A stretch of DNA of 64,000 nt, taken from assembly GCA_964030785.1 (NCBI GenBank), contig OZ034967.1, forward strand, positions 44,948,033 through 45,012,032. Reading direction: 5' to 3'. Under the pieces are notes generated by a model that did not search any database, was not told the DNA's origin, and saw only the letters and a program-made list of their open reading frames with translations. The position numbers were made by a program, and so were the translations under genes. Of this stretch, positions 1 through 11,046 are shown in pieces. The DNA is from Siderastrea siderea (lineage: Eukaryota > Cnidaria > Anthozoa > Scleractinia > Rhizangiidae). Position 1 is the first letter of the stretch; every line of letters starts with the position of its first letter.

Positions 1-2628
1 ACCGTACCTCAAAAGTCTAACTAGGCTCTTTTGAGGTTAACGTCTGGCTAAGTTCAGTGTAAAATTTTTTTAGGTGGCGTTATTCTTGCCTAATTACATC
101 ATGAAAATACAGGATAACAGTAGAATATAACTAAAAATCACGTCTGCGTATTCGGAATGAATGAAAGCATAATTGCGAGGAGTGTTCTTGCAGGCAGTGG
201 CTTTCTCTTAAGAAAAGTAGAAATGTGTTTGAATTAAAAGTATGTATAGGGTGCTCAATTTCTCAAATGGATGCACCGTCATGCTAAGCTCGATGATTTA
301 ACATGGACTGGTTATAGACGCATTTGCAGGTTCGATTACAGAAATTACTCCATTTCGATTCGATGTGAAATTGTTATGCAGTCCCACCATGCATATGTAT
401 TAAGCTTTACACTTCAATCAGAAGGCTTTTGTTATGGATATCAAACTTCTAATAAATGTACGTTATTTGACGATAACTAACGTGCGATTTCGTCCAAAAT
501 ATCGTTGAAATGTAACAGCCTTCTGCAGTGTTATCAAAATTTACCTACGTTTTATAATTAATTACATATTTTCTGACAAACAATACTAACCAAGTCAAAC
601 CGGTTGACATTGACAGCACTTCCGGGTGTTCAAAATTAATGGCGTGTTTGTAATTTGTTTCACTCGCTGCTTCAATCGCCAAAACCCATTGTTCACACTA
701 GACAACGACATGTGCAACTTTTCTCGAAAAGAAGAGATTTGAAGGGAAAAATGTTTAGTGTAATAAACCCTGAGTAGGAACGCATTGTTACACTAACAAA
801 CATTCTCGCAACAAGGCAAACTGCAGAAGATTATGCAGCATATCACATACACTGCAGCGGCCATTTCCCTCTTTATTTAGTTTTTCGCTTCCGCAGTGGC
901 TTTTTGTAAAGACATATTTATTCTTGTTGACGTTTTTAGGGCATGTAGAGGCGAGTGAACGCGGGAGAACTGCCACTTGATATTGAACTCACTCGCCGTG
1001 ATGACAGGTTTTTCACAAGTTGCCTAAGATTTCCCAAAAAGTTGCCCGTAGTTTCTCAACACGTTGCTCAAAAGTTGCTTAAAAAACCAAAAAGTTGCTT
1101 TTTGTAACGAAAGTTGATCTCTTCCCTTATTTGTTCTGAAGCTAAAATATGCAAATTGCACAACAAAAGTAAGATTTCTAAGCCTGATATCCAGCAAATT
1201 TGCGGTGTTCTTAACCAACGTCGCTAAATAAATACTCTGTCCTCAATTACAACCAAAAAATGTATTTATGAGTTAAGATTCCACATCAAGACTGCTAACC
1301 ATTTTCATGCAACGTACTGCTCCAACAGAGTAGCTAAAACATGTATGTTTTAGCAGTACATAGAAACACACATCATTTTCAAGGCACTGACTGGCAACAA
1401 AAACTCAACGGTGAACAATATTGTATCAAACTTATGCGAGGTTCATTTTCAGCCGTTACCATGCCCCCCCCCCCCCCGACGTTCAATTCCCCACCCTCAG
1501 CCGGGCACACAAAAAGGGTCAATTCCCCCCTCTGGGACTTACTAAAAATAAACTGCTTCGTTTTGCAAGAAGATGAAACCACTTATTTCGGTATTTGAAC
1601 AAAACCTTAACTTTACGAACCAGTAAAAACCTTTTCTTTGCAGTAAAGTCTATACACACTCCTTCGGATACTGTTATTTAGTGAAATAGTCTCAAAGAAT
1701 ACTTGTACTTTTATATGAATAAGACAGATTATTTTTTTCTACTCATTCGTTTACAAATTCGATCGATTTACCTACGAAATACGTGGACTCGTCCACAAAG
1801 TTGGACGCAATTGTGTACCCCCATAATTCCTTGGAAGAGTAGCTATTTCTATTTGCCCCACCCCCGGCCCCCGGGACAAGACCATTTGAAAAAGGTCCCC
1901 ATCCCCGGGCCAGAAGGGCCAGCTTTTCCCGGGGATGTGCCCCGGGAGGGGGGTGGTAACAGCTAGAATTGAACCAGCATTATGGAGAGATAACGTTTAT
2001 TTGAGGGCCAGTAAATAAGTTATCTTGAATGTTTCTCCTTTATACATAGCTTTGTAAACAACAACACTGACATGTAGCTAGCTCAGCCTTGCTCCTGTGT
2101 CAGCTGCTACCCTCAAAGGATCTGAAAGAACCGCTTCGCCTGATTCACTCGTCCGCCATTTTGAACTCATCGTTAAAAAACCACTGACCAGCCCAGCAAG
2201 ACCAATTTCCCTTTTACACATGAATTGAAAGTCTAAGAACTAACACTGTGAAATATTAAAGCAAGACCAATTTAAGCGGTCAAAGGTGCTCTAGTTTCTC
2301 AGAATAGGTAGACATTTTTCAGAATGCAAAAAGTTGCTAGAACTAAAGAGAAGTTGCCAAAAAGATGCTGAGCAACTTGTAGAAAGCCCTAGTTGTACTA
2401 CAACATGTAGAAGGCCCGGTCGTTTTTTCCAAATCTGATTCAAACAAAAATCTTACAGCAATAATTACCACATAACCGCTTCTAAAAGGATTTTGTGTAT
2501 AAGCACTCGAGTTTGCTAGAATTTTGGCGTGCAATTGTCAATTTTAGTTTGCCTTGAGATTGGGGGGGGGGGGGTATGCTGTAAACAGGCTAGCTTTGAT
2601 AAAAAATCTTTATCTCTCTTTTTTTTTT
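1..2628. other. Non-coding DNA upstream of the nucleotidyltransferase exons
   Basis: I see no convincing coding exon here. The few open frames are short, lack recognisable motifs and are not bounded by paired splice sites. There are scattered copies of an AAAGTTGC-type word (about 1020-1110 and 2330-2390), homopolymer runs (C-run near 1461-1477, G-run near 2562-2575) and GC-rich C/G tracts. Upstream exons of the gene at 3233-5509 (its GS and first DxD motifs) are expected on this side but were not found, so they lie outside the window or are too short to recognise. Confidence 0.5.
1455..1960. repeat. GC-rich C/G-run repeat region
   Basis: Two blocks share a C-rich core: a CCGGGCACA-AAAAGGGTC block near 1500 and CCGGGACAAG...AAAAGGTC blocks near 1870-1950, with several CCCCGGG palindromic words. 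This looks like a degenerate dispersed repeat rather than a gene. Boundaries are approximate. Confidence 0.35.
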
Positions 2629-3109
2629 GAAATTGAAAAGCAGAGACCGATACAACGTAGAATAAGAGAATTAGTTTTGTACTATATTTCGGCTGGCCAA
2701 ACCAGCCTTCTTCAGGTACATACAATTAATCCCCATCGAAAAAGTCTTCTCCAACCGAGACTCAATCCGTAAGGCCAGGGAAGCTTTTTTAATTTTAAAA
2801 GGTAGAACACTTGTTCCCGATGGCCTTAACATACGCGAAGAAACCTATTAGTTTTTCTACTTTTACTATTTTATTGTCATTTTTAAGCTTAGCATATTTT
2901 AAATTTTTTATTTTACACTGTTTACATATTTCCTGTATTTAGTTTTACGTATTTCCGGTATTTCGTAAGATTCCATTATCACCATATAAATTTAAACATA
3001 GCCAATGTAAACTCCATTGTACCTGAAGAAGGCTGGTTTGGCCAGCCGAAATATAGTACAAAACTAATTCTCTTATTCTACGTTGTATCGGTCTCTGCTT
3101 TTCAATTTC
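2629..3109. mobile_element. Foldback/MITE-like element with 92-bp inverted arms
   Basis: The left arm (2629-2721) and right arm (3018-3109) are near-perfect reverse complements, separated by about 300 bp of AT-rich DNA. Both arms carry the word GAAGAAGGCTGGTTTGGCC, a type of sequence I associate with ends of cnidarian retroelement-derived repeats. The element ends about 120 bp before the exon at 3233, so it is an intronic insertion. The transposon superfamily is not assigned. Confidence 0.75.
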
Positions 3110-3232
3110 AGTTTTCTATGTGTCAAACCGATTAGATCACTCAGTTGATCCAACGTATACCGGTAGGAGATCGTAGACGGTTTGCTTGCTTGAACTTTTA
3201 ATAGACTTTTTTTTTGTCGTTTTCCATTGCAG

Positions 3233-5509
3233 CTTATCAGTGGGGCAGTTGTCCCTATTTTAAAGCTACGGGACTGGATTGAGGATTTAGAGGGCGACAT
3301 AAGTGTCGATATACGCAATTCCATATTCAATACCTACCTACAGAAGTGCTATGGTAACATGGATCCCAGGGTCACTCCTCTTGTAGTGACCGTGAAGCAT
3401 TGGGCCACAGTTTCAAGAATCACTGGTGCACGTGACCACAAGCTCTCTGGTTAGTAACTAGAGTTTTGCATTGTCTCCTCTTTGTTTGACATTTATCTCC
3501 CTGAAAACTGATAAAAAGTTCACCCTAGACTTAATGGAACGTTTCTCGTGACCAGCCATTTCCAGGTTCTTCTTGGACGTTTTCCGTGTTCAGTACGTTT
3601 GTTCAAAAGGCTCCAGGGATACAGTTAAAAAACTATTCCCGGTCTCGTTTGAAGCACAAAGGGCTATTTTGCCATGTTTCGTGTTTGCTCAACAACGACC
3701 AGTTTCTTCGTCAATTTTGCATGCAAAATTCTATTCATCATCATGACGTCTGCGTGTTTGAAAACTTCCGAATTTGCCTACTCACACTTAAGCTAACGAC
3801 ACTCTAGGCGATTTTGTACGCTCGTCGCGGCAAATTTCGATCGCCAGCGAAAATCGCCAAGTTTGTCATCCGTTCCCGAGACGGCCATTTTTCCAGTAAT
3901 TTTGATCGCCGCGACGAGCGATCGGCGCTGGTATCTGACATGTCAGATATCGGCTATTAGAATTCGCCGCGATTCTGCGAAAATATTAATCGCCGGCAAT
4001 GGCCTAGCATGTGTCTGCTCCCGCGAAAATTGTTAGCGATCTTGCTGCGACGTCACTTTTAAACAAACTATGCTGAATTTATGAGCGCTGAAATAGAACC
4101 TGGCTGCAAGAGAGCCGAATAAAGACTTTTTGTTACCTACCGTTTTGACGGTGTGGGCAGATTATAAGTCATTGATTCAACAAAACTATCAGTAAATCGT
4201 CAATTACTGCGCTCGGCCTATGCAAATGATTTCCGCTCGTGTTGTTAAACTGCTAGCCAAAAACCAACAACATGCTTAGTTTTAGGGTACGTTCGTTTGG
4301 CAAACTCCAAATCAGGGCTTTTGAATCTAAAAACAGATTTTGCGTTTTTTTTTACTAATATCCAAAAATGGAACATGAATCCAAAGAATCCACTCTTCGA
4401 GTGGATTTTTCAGATCAGATCTAAATCCCGGGATTTTTTAGATTCATGATCCAAGCGTTTTGGGGGGAAAGGATTCGAAAATAGTCCATCTGACAAGCGG
4501 TTTTCCATGCAAATTTACTTGCCTCGCCATATTTTCTCTCGATCTTGCGTGACAAAACATCATGGATCATAGAAAAGAAAATTCAGGTGATTATCCCATT
4601 CCGTATATATAGAATATTTGTACAGAAGTACAGACAGAAGCAGGATAACTTCATTTGAGTACCATTTATATATTTCAGGGACTGATTTGGATGATCGTGG
4701 ACGCAAATAGCGAGTTCAGTTGAGCATCTGCAGATGATGTGCTTGTTTAAATTATTTGTATTCCATTCTAGTCGAATTCTAGGGCAGTACCAGAGAAATA
4801 TCGTTCTGATATAAATATTGCGTGCTTCCACCCTGTCTTGTCCTGACAAAATAATCCTTTTTCGGATTTTTCGTTTTTTTGATTTTTCGTTTTTTTCTGT
4901 TTTTTTGATTTTTCTGTTTTTTCTGTTTTCGGATTCTCCCCCAAAAACGCACCTCGGTATCCATAACTGTTCTCACCAAGACGCTCTCACAAGACCAAAA
5001 GCCAAACACTGCTTAGTGTTGCTTTCTCCCCGCTAGGTTTTGCCGTGGTACTACTGGTCATTTACTATTTGCAAACAGGCTGCAGGCCACCTGTTCTTCC
5101 ATCTTTACAAACCACCAACCCAGTCCACTTCAGTACATCGGAAAGCGCCAGCGTTATGGCTGATAAGCTTACCAGCGGTTCCCTTCCGCCAGTTGTCACT
5201 TCATATAAATCTTCAAACACCGAGACTCTTGGACGTCTCTTGGTTGGGTTTTTCAATTTTTACTGCGAGTTCGACTGGCACCAAGTCCTGTCAGTGCGTT
5301 TGGCCTCCACCAAAAGTCTCCCTTATGACAAAAAGTGGACCAGGCCGTACATTCGCATCGAAGATCCGTGCGATGGGAAAAACGTGACTCGTGCAGTGTA
5401 CAGGCTTAATGAATTCAGCGGTGTAAAAGAGGCGTTCAAAAGAGCCAAGGAAAAGCTGGCTAAAGATCACTGTCGTTTGGACGAGATTCTTCAATTCGTC
5501 AGTTTCTAA
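3233..5509 (+). CDS. Cid1/GLD2/TUT-type RNA nucleotidyltransferase, 3'-terminal two exons (partial gene)
   Basis: Two exons, 3233-3449 and 5037-5509, join in frame through a TTGCAG acceptor, a GTTAGT donor and a CCGCTAG acceptor to give the C-terminal 229 residues of a non-canonical poly(A)/poly(U) polymerase. Exon 1 encodes VPILKLRD, then GDISVD (the Asp of DIS would be the third catalytic carboxylate), then RVTPLVVTVKHWA and a LSG turn. Exon 2 continues AVVLLVIYYLQ and PPVLPSLQ, then the PAP-associated domain (LLVGFFNFYCEFDW, IEDPCDGKNVTRAV, and an AF..A...L helix) before a TAA stop. Family members add A or U to RNA 3' ends. The N-terminal catalytic half (GS and DxD motifs) is not in the window. 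Parts of the last exon and its flanks recur at 14.5, 23.4 and 60.3 kb. Which subfamily (GLD2, TUT1 or TUT4/7-like) is not resolved. Confidence 0.85.
3819..3920. repeat. Short inverted repeat with CGCTCGTCGCGGC ends
   Basis: A 13-base CGCTCGTCGCGGC at 3819-3831 is matched by its reverse complement at 3908-3920, with related GATCGCC words inside and just outside. It lies in the intron of the nucleotidyltransferase gene. It resembles a small MITE; outer boundaries are uncertain. Confidence 0.45.
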
Positions 5510-6814
5510 AACAATGCCAAACTGATAGTTCAGCTAACTTTAAAACAAACAAACGTACAGCTTTGTAGCAACGCTCTCAAACATTCCTCAAAAGTTAGAA
5601 CCACCTCGCGTACAAAGCGTAATAGAAAATACCAAAAATAAGAGATCTGCTTAGTAATTTTCACCTAATTGATTACACTTTGACGATTCCGTACAAACAA
5701 GAATTAAAAAACTTCAGTTCTCCGTTTCAAAGCAGGAGTTCAGAATAGCCAATGAAAAGCTGACCAATGACCACTGTCACTCGGACGTGATCTTTCCAAT
5801 GCTTTTACTTCTGAAGAGGCTAAATTTTCTTAACAAACAAAGTTAATGAAACCTACAGCATTACAAAAACCTTCTAATGAAAACATTCAAAAGTTAGAAC
5901 CGCCTTGTACATAGCTATATATCGCAGTCAGTAGTTTGTTTCAGACCGTAACTGAAAAGTTCTAGACGGGCAATACCAAACACACTTTGTAACCTCGAAC
6001 AAAATCTCCCTTAGCACGGGTCACAAAATCAGAACATCAGCTGGTAGCCGCTTGAGATATCATGTACTGCATATTTGTTTAAATGATTAAGTACCTTACT
6101 GAGACGTTAAACATATGTTACATGTACAGAAATAAGAAAGCTGATTGTCATAACCCTGCATTTCTTTTTAATTTTTTGTCTTTTTTGGTAGTTATTTTTA
6201 CTAGCAAAGTGACACCCCAAGTAATGGCGGATGTTTACGTACGGTAATTCTGCACAGGGGGCGTTCCCAGACAATTTTTCACTGCACAGTACGCATTTAG
6301 TCAGTCCGAAACTTAGGCGAAAAAGGGCAAGCATAATTACACACATCATCATGAAAACAGTTAGAAATACATTATTTTTATCTTATTCTTGTTCTCACAC
6401 ATCGACTTAGGCCAATTACGCTTGCAATGTTTCAGTGGACTACCCGTCTAGTTCAATCGCGCGCTTGGTTCATTATTAATAAAATACACTACAGTTAATA
6501 ACTTAAAACGATACTTCTAATGGGATTTTAAAATAATGTGTTATCGTACAATGTCGATCTGGTTGTGGATGCAAGAACGCGCGACTGACTGAGTCTTGAC
6601 TGTCATGGTGCTAAATGACCGCTGTGGCGTTGCAGTAGACACAGGCATTCTAATGAGAATATATAGTGAGAACTGTTGTTACTTCTGGCTACAAAACTTG
6701 AGGCGTGGTTTCGGTAGCGCCCACCGTGATGTGGGTTTCTCGGCAATATGTGCCCGCTTTGTCTTCCGTCTAAAGGACTTCGTTCTGATAGGTTACTTCA
6801 TCAGAACGACTCCT
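5510..6814. other. 3' flank of the nucleotidyltransferase gene (source of duplicated DNA)
   Basis: No independent gene is seen. The stretch from about 5930 to 6350 is recognisably homologous to DNA after the exon copies at 14.8-15.4, 23.4-23.9 and 60.8-61.2 kb; shared blocks include one around CAGAAATAAGAAA.CTGATTGTC. The segmental copies therefore include the gene's 3' flank, not just the exon. No clear AATAAA signal was seen immediately after the stop. Confidence 0.55.
5728..5796 (+). pseudogene. Decayed tandem copy of the end of the nucleotidyltransferase last exon
   Basis: About 70 bases here match the last part of the upstream exon (5430-5500): they read as an EF..ANEKL.NDHC-like peptide next to the real AF.RAKEKL.KDHC. 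The copy is short and has no splice signal. It suggests local duplication preceded the larger segmental copies. Confidence 0.5.
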
Positions 6815-7040
6815 CTTTTAAGTTAGTCTCCTTCGCAGCCGCTCGGGCCGGAGTCACGCAACGCTCCCCGTCCCCAAGCGGCTGCTTCAAACCGACATAC
6901 ATTCCTTTCCCATTGTTTGCGATCTTTTTACTTGGACCAATCAGCATCTTGCTATTGTGTACGCTGCACCAATCACAGCATAGTTTGGCGTCTTGATGTT
7001 TTCTTTCGCGGAAAAAACCCTTAGCGGCTTGAGACGTGTT

Positions 7041-7389
7041 ATGGAAGGAACTACAAAGAAAATCGCGGAAAGCACTAAGTGTTATATTTGTTCATTCATT
7101 TCTCTAAGTAAAAATAAGGTTAATATATGAAAAAACGTCCGCTGATTTAGCTGGGATCATTCGATTGTCACTGGAAATCGACGTAAATAAATACTCTGAG
7201 GACAGCAAATTGTTTGTTTGTCGAGAGTGTTTTCAGCAGTTGACGAAGTACGAAAGGGCAGCGAAGAAACTTCAAGAAATCGAACAAGAACTTCTCAGTA
7301 CCTGTAGATATAGTGAGCAGCTGCGAGAAAAGAGACTCGCAAGGGAAGAACGATCCAGAGTCGAACAACATTGGAGATGCGCCAGTTAG
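7041..7389 (+). pseudogene. Broken zinc-binding N-terminal domain gene (ZAD-like) inside the transposon
   Basis: An ATG at 7041 opens a frame with a C-x2-C pair (KCYICSF) that stops soon after. A one-base shift then restores a frame reading SLEIDVNKYSEDSKLFVCRE with a second C-x2-C (CREC), followed by a charged helix rich in E, K and Q. The paired CxxC spacing resembles zinc-finger-associated N-terminal domains. Since both cysteine pairs can only be joined by assuming a frameshift and an early stop, it is called a pseudogene. Function unknown. Confidence 0.5.
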
Positions 7390-7658
7390 TGCCTCCGTGT
7401 TCTCTGAAACTTCACATGTTAATTTCGATCCTGCCGCAGGACTTTCTCCAAAGTCCTGCGTGCTTCCGAAAAAATCCTCTGAGCTCGACTTGTGTGCGAG
7501 TCTAATTATTATCTTATTGCGTGGGCTTCGTCGATGGCCAAAGCCATAAATAAACGGAATTTCCAAGTATCGCTGTCCGACGTTCGATTTTGATCCATGC
7601 TTCTGGGAAGCCAAAGACCACAGAAACCTTCACCTTTTCAATCAATGTCGCCTTCTTT

Positions 7659-7871
7659 TCAGTACAAGATCGAGCTAATGCTCGCCGCCGTTACTTCTTT
7701 TCTTCTCAAATACGCCACTTGATCGTCCACTAGACTAAGCAATTGCAATGAAGACACAACAACACAGATGTGACTTTGTTGTTTTTCTATATGGTCGATG
7801 ACTAAAGGCAAAGCTTGAAATATCAGAGATTTTCCTAAGCCAGTCGGTAAATTACAGCCATGCTCCGTCAC
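7659..7871 (-). pseudogene. RecQ-like DEAD/DEAH helicase fragment inside the transposon
   Basis: The minus-strand translation contains NLPTGLGKSLIFQALPLV, a Walker A (motif I) of RecQ-family helicases. It is followed at the expected distance by a VVV-S.L.SL..DQV..L stretch matching motif Ia. Only this first ATPase segment is present; DEAH and later motifs are missing. It lies within the TIR-bounded element and is probably a remnant of the element's own or captured cargo. Confidence 0.65.
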
Positions 7872-8589
7872 GCGTGAACAGGATTTTTGAAAATTTGAAC
7901 AGAGTTTTCAAGTTGACGCGTCGGATTTGTAATTTTTTCCGAGATTCGGAATTCCCGTGAGAATTTTACCACATTTACGGAAACAAAGAGCTACAAAATG
8001 TCATTTCATTTGAAATGTTACATATCCGAACAATATTAGGTTTCTTACTAGTATGCGTGTAGCGAAGTTATTTTTCCGTTAACTCGAGACTTTTCAACGT
8101 TTCATTCAAATCTCAGACGTTACAAAGAAACATTCAAATGCTTACTCCAGTCTTGTGGATTACTGTTCACGCGTGACTGAGCACGGAGTAATGAAAATAC
8201 CTTTCTCCCTTCAATTAACTTCGATATCGCTAACTTCTGATGCGAATTTAAAGCCGGTGTACCGCATTTTTTTGGCTACAAGATTGAACGCCAGTCTTCA
8301 CGATTCGCCATTTGCTACTTAAAGAACTCGGTCACTTAGCGAATAAAAGGAGGCAGGTGATTGGTGAACATTTCTGGCGCGAACCTCCGCAAGAAAATGA
8401 AAGCCGCACTGTGATTGGTTTATTCCGAGAAAGGAATGTATGTCGGTTTGAAGCAGCCGCTTGGGGACGGGGAGCGTTGCGTGACTCCGGCCCGAGCGGC
8501 TGCGAAGGAGACTACTTTTAAGTGTTTTAGATCTTATCAGGTAGTTTTTGGAGTAGTTTGTCGGAATAATAAGTAAGAATTCAATTCGT

Positions 8590-8962
8590 GACCCCGGTGG
8601 GGGGGCGGGGGGGTACTCCCTTATATAAGCTATATATGTATGTGCGGCGCCAAAGGGTATCGTTTTTGAGCCTGTTTGGTCTGAAATAGGGTGAGGTTTG
8701 TGCACTCTAATATGGGATCTGGTATGGTTCTTACAAGAAGCTATCTTTTTATAAATTTTGTTCTCCAAAGAACTGAGGTTTGATTAACGTTGGGAATTTG
8801 AAGCCCTTCTCAAATGTTTACGCAAACGAAATAGGGTTAGGGTCTGGTCTGAAATAGGGTATCAAATTTTGGGTCAGGAATCTGAAATAGGGTAGGGAAA
8901 ATCACATATTTTGGTCTGAAATAGGCTAAGGGTTTCCAGAAGCGCGCCGCACCCCCGAGTTC
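8590..8962. repeat. Dispersed repeat with recurring TCTGAAATAGGG words
   Basis: The block begins with a G-rich ACCCCGGTGGGGGG tract and contains at least four near-copies of GGTCTGAAATAGG(GT). It ends near GCGCCGCACCCCCGAG, with similar TTCGTGAC words on each side. It has no coding potential. I associate this repeat type with coral genomes, but the family name is not known to me. Confidence 0.55.
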
Positions 8963-8996
8963 GTGACTAAGAATGCAATTTTACAGTATAAATCAT

Positions 8997-9918
8997 CACA
9001 GGGAGCCCACACAAACTGTGTGACCGTTTGTAGTTTAAAAATCATAAGGAAATGTATGAGAAAACCGAAAGGTTTCTAAGAACGTGAAATGCTGCGAGAA
9101 ATATTTACAGTTAAGTTCAAAATAAACATAATCGTACCTCAACCGTTGTGTTTTGTCATCATTGTGCCTCTAAACAGCGAGTATTAGCGATTTCTGGGGT
9201 TTAGCGATGCGATCGACTGTACGTAACAAGAGGAAAACAAGGGAGGAAATTCAGATTTCAGACCGGCCCAGCCCCGAGGCCATTTTCACCAAGAAATTCG
9301 CATCGCACCGCTTCCAAGCTCCGTACCAGGAAAGCAGACATGTTAATCTTTCTTCCTATCATTCAATTGGAAATTCATCGAAAACTCGAAGTGCGAGCCG
9401 CCGAATAATAACGTGAAATCCAGCAATCGAGTCTCCAACCATTCTCGGCTGGAGTTTCGTGTGTTGGCCTGTAACTGTCACGCCGCTTGCTGTTTTCTGA
9501 TTGGATGCGTTCGAACAATTCCCTTTCATAAACGTGTCCTGCGGCAATTGAATGATAGGAGAAGAAAGATTAACCCTTCTGCTTTCCTGGTACGGAGCTT
9601 GGAAGCGGTGCGATGCGAATTTCTTGGTGAAAATCGGCTCGGCGCTGGGCCGGTCTGAAATCTGGATTTCCTCCCGTGTTTTCCTCTTATTACGTCAGTC
9701 GATCGTATCCCAAAACCCTAGAAATCGCTAATACTCGCTGTTTAGAGGCAGAATGACGACAAAACACAACGATTGAGGTACGATTATGTTTATTTTGAAC
9801 TTAAATGTAAATATTTCTCGCAGCATTTCACGTTATTAGAAACCTTTCGGTTTTCTCATACATGCCCTTATAATTTTTAAACTACAAACGGTCACACAGT
9901 TTGTGTGGGCCCCCTGTG
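8997..9918. mobile_element. 0.92-kb palindromic transposable element with 7-bp target duplication
   Basis: The arms 8997-9373 and about 9545-9918 are reverse complements over roughly 375 bp with few differences, around a loop of about 170 bp. The ends read CACAGGG(A/G)GCCCACAC. An AAATCAT duplication flanks both sides (8990-8996 and 9919-9925), which marks it as a single inserted unit. The arms carry short open frames but no recognised protein. Transcripts would fold into a long hairpin. Confidence 0.8.
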
Positions 9919-9925
9919 AAATCAT

Positions 9926-11046
9926 TCTCGGTAGTATGATTGAGAAGTGTAACACAGAAACAAACACCAGTTGAGTCAAAAGTAAAGAAACACTCAAAAT
10001 ATGAACGCAACCACACTCGCCGATGAACCATGCTATCGAGCGTGGTTAAATCTCTTTGAATTTGGCTCATCTTCCGAGTAACAAAAACGGAACAAAAATT
10101 GTTAAAAAAGAAAGGGGGGGGGGGGGGGCGTTGGCATACAATTATCATGTTTCCTTCAGTTATTTAATTTTTTTAATGACGTATGAAAGCAGTCTGCAAA
10201 CTAAAAGTTTACTCATTTATTTTTCAAAAGAATGAACTTGGCGTTTAATGTTAGAACTCTCGATCTCAGCGAACAATGTTTCATTTTCTATTAGTCTGTA
10301 CTTCGTACGTTTTTTTTTTTTTTAAACCAATGGCTTAAGTTGAACCTGAGCAGAACAGCAGGCTTGACTACGCCGATCGGCCGGTTTGGCTTTTTGTATC
10401 GGTGCGAGTTCATCCTGGTTTCCTCCATTACTTCTATTTTCGTTTGATGTAAAATCTTATACAAGTACAAGACATGCGATATGAGTTTATCTAAGCAGTT
10501 CTCACGTCAAAGCAATATGACGTCTCTATAGTAAATTAAAGTTTAAACAGTTTGGCTCCACAAACTGTACAGGCTAATTCTAGACACCTATACTTGGACT
10601 CTCGACCTTTCCGAGACACGTGATGGCGTGTGATTTGGTGGGCGTGCGTCCTCGTTTAGGGCTTTTAACAGAGTGCACGGGTATTTTTACGGCATTTTCG
10701 CCATCTTGCTATGCCGTACTGATGAGCTCTAAGAAGAGCGAAACAGCTGTCTACGGCTGCAACCCTGCTCTGTTGAAGTTCTACTTGTGTCGTGTTGATG
10801 TCTTGCAGAGTCAAATCTTTCTACGTAGTCAGATCAGCCTTGCTGCTATGTTTGTCATATACAGTTTTATGCGTCAAAAATGCCCCTAAGGCACTGGGTA
10901 CGAAATTGAGCCTGCGATCCTATTACAATCCATGCGTGACAAAATAGCGTGACTTTTTCCACAGAGCGAAATCGAAAGCTGTGCATGTGGCGAAGCAAAG
11001 CAGGCAAAGAAACGAAGGAAAATTTAACTGAACAGTCGCGTCAACC
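9926..11046. other. Non-coding DNA upstream of BTB gene 1
   Basis: No gene is recognised. There is a G-run near 10116-10129 and a T-run near 10311-10323. The open frame at 10620-10889 has no family resemblance. The promoter of BTB gene 1 must lie at the right end, but no clear TATA box was seen. Confidence 0.4.

Larger units (their letters stand above)
6824..8514. mobile_element. DNA transposon with ~86-bp perfect TIRs and 9-bp target duplication
   Basis: The element starts TAGTCTCCTTCGCAGCCG at 6824 and ends with the exact reverse complement at 8514. By eye the inverted repeats stay identical for about 86 bp. The flanks are an identical 9-bp duplication, CTTTTAAGT, at 6815-6823 and 8515-8523. 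Long TIRs plus a 9-bp duplication are typical of Mutator-like elements, but no transposase of that type was seen, so the superfamily is inference. The interior holds a broken plus-strand gene start (7041-7389) and a minus-strand helicase fragment (7659-7871). Perfect TIRs and target duplication point to a recent insertion. Confidence 0.85.

Noticed and set aside
271..480. 69-codon open frame near the left end
   Set aside because: No homology features, no splice signals, and length expected by chance.
5040..5387. 115-codon frame overlapping the nucleotidyltransferase last exon
   Set aside because: It is out of frame with the conserved protein; the frame of the 154-codon reading has all family motifs and the correct splice phase.
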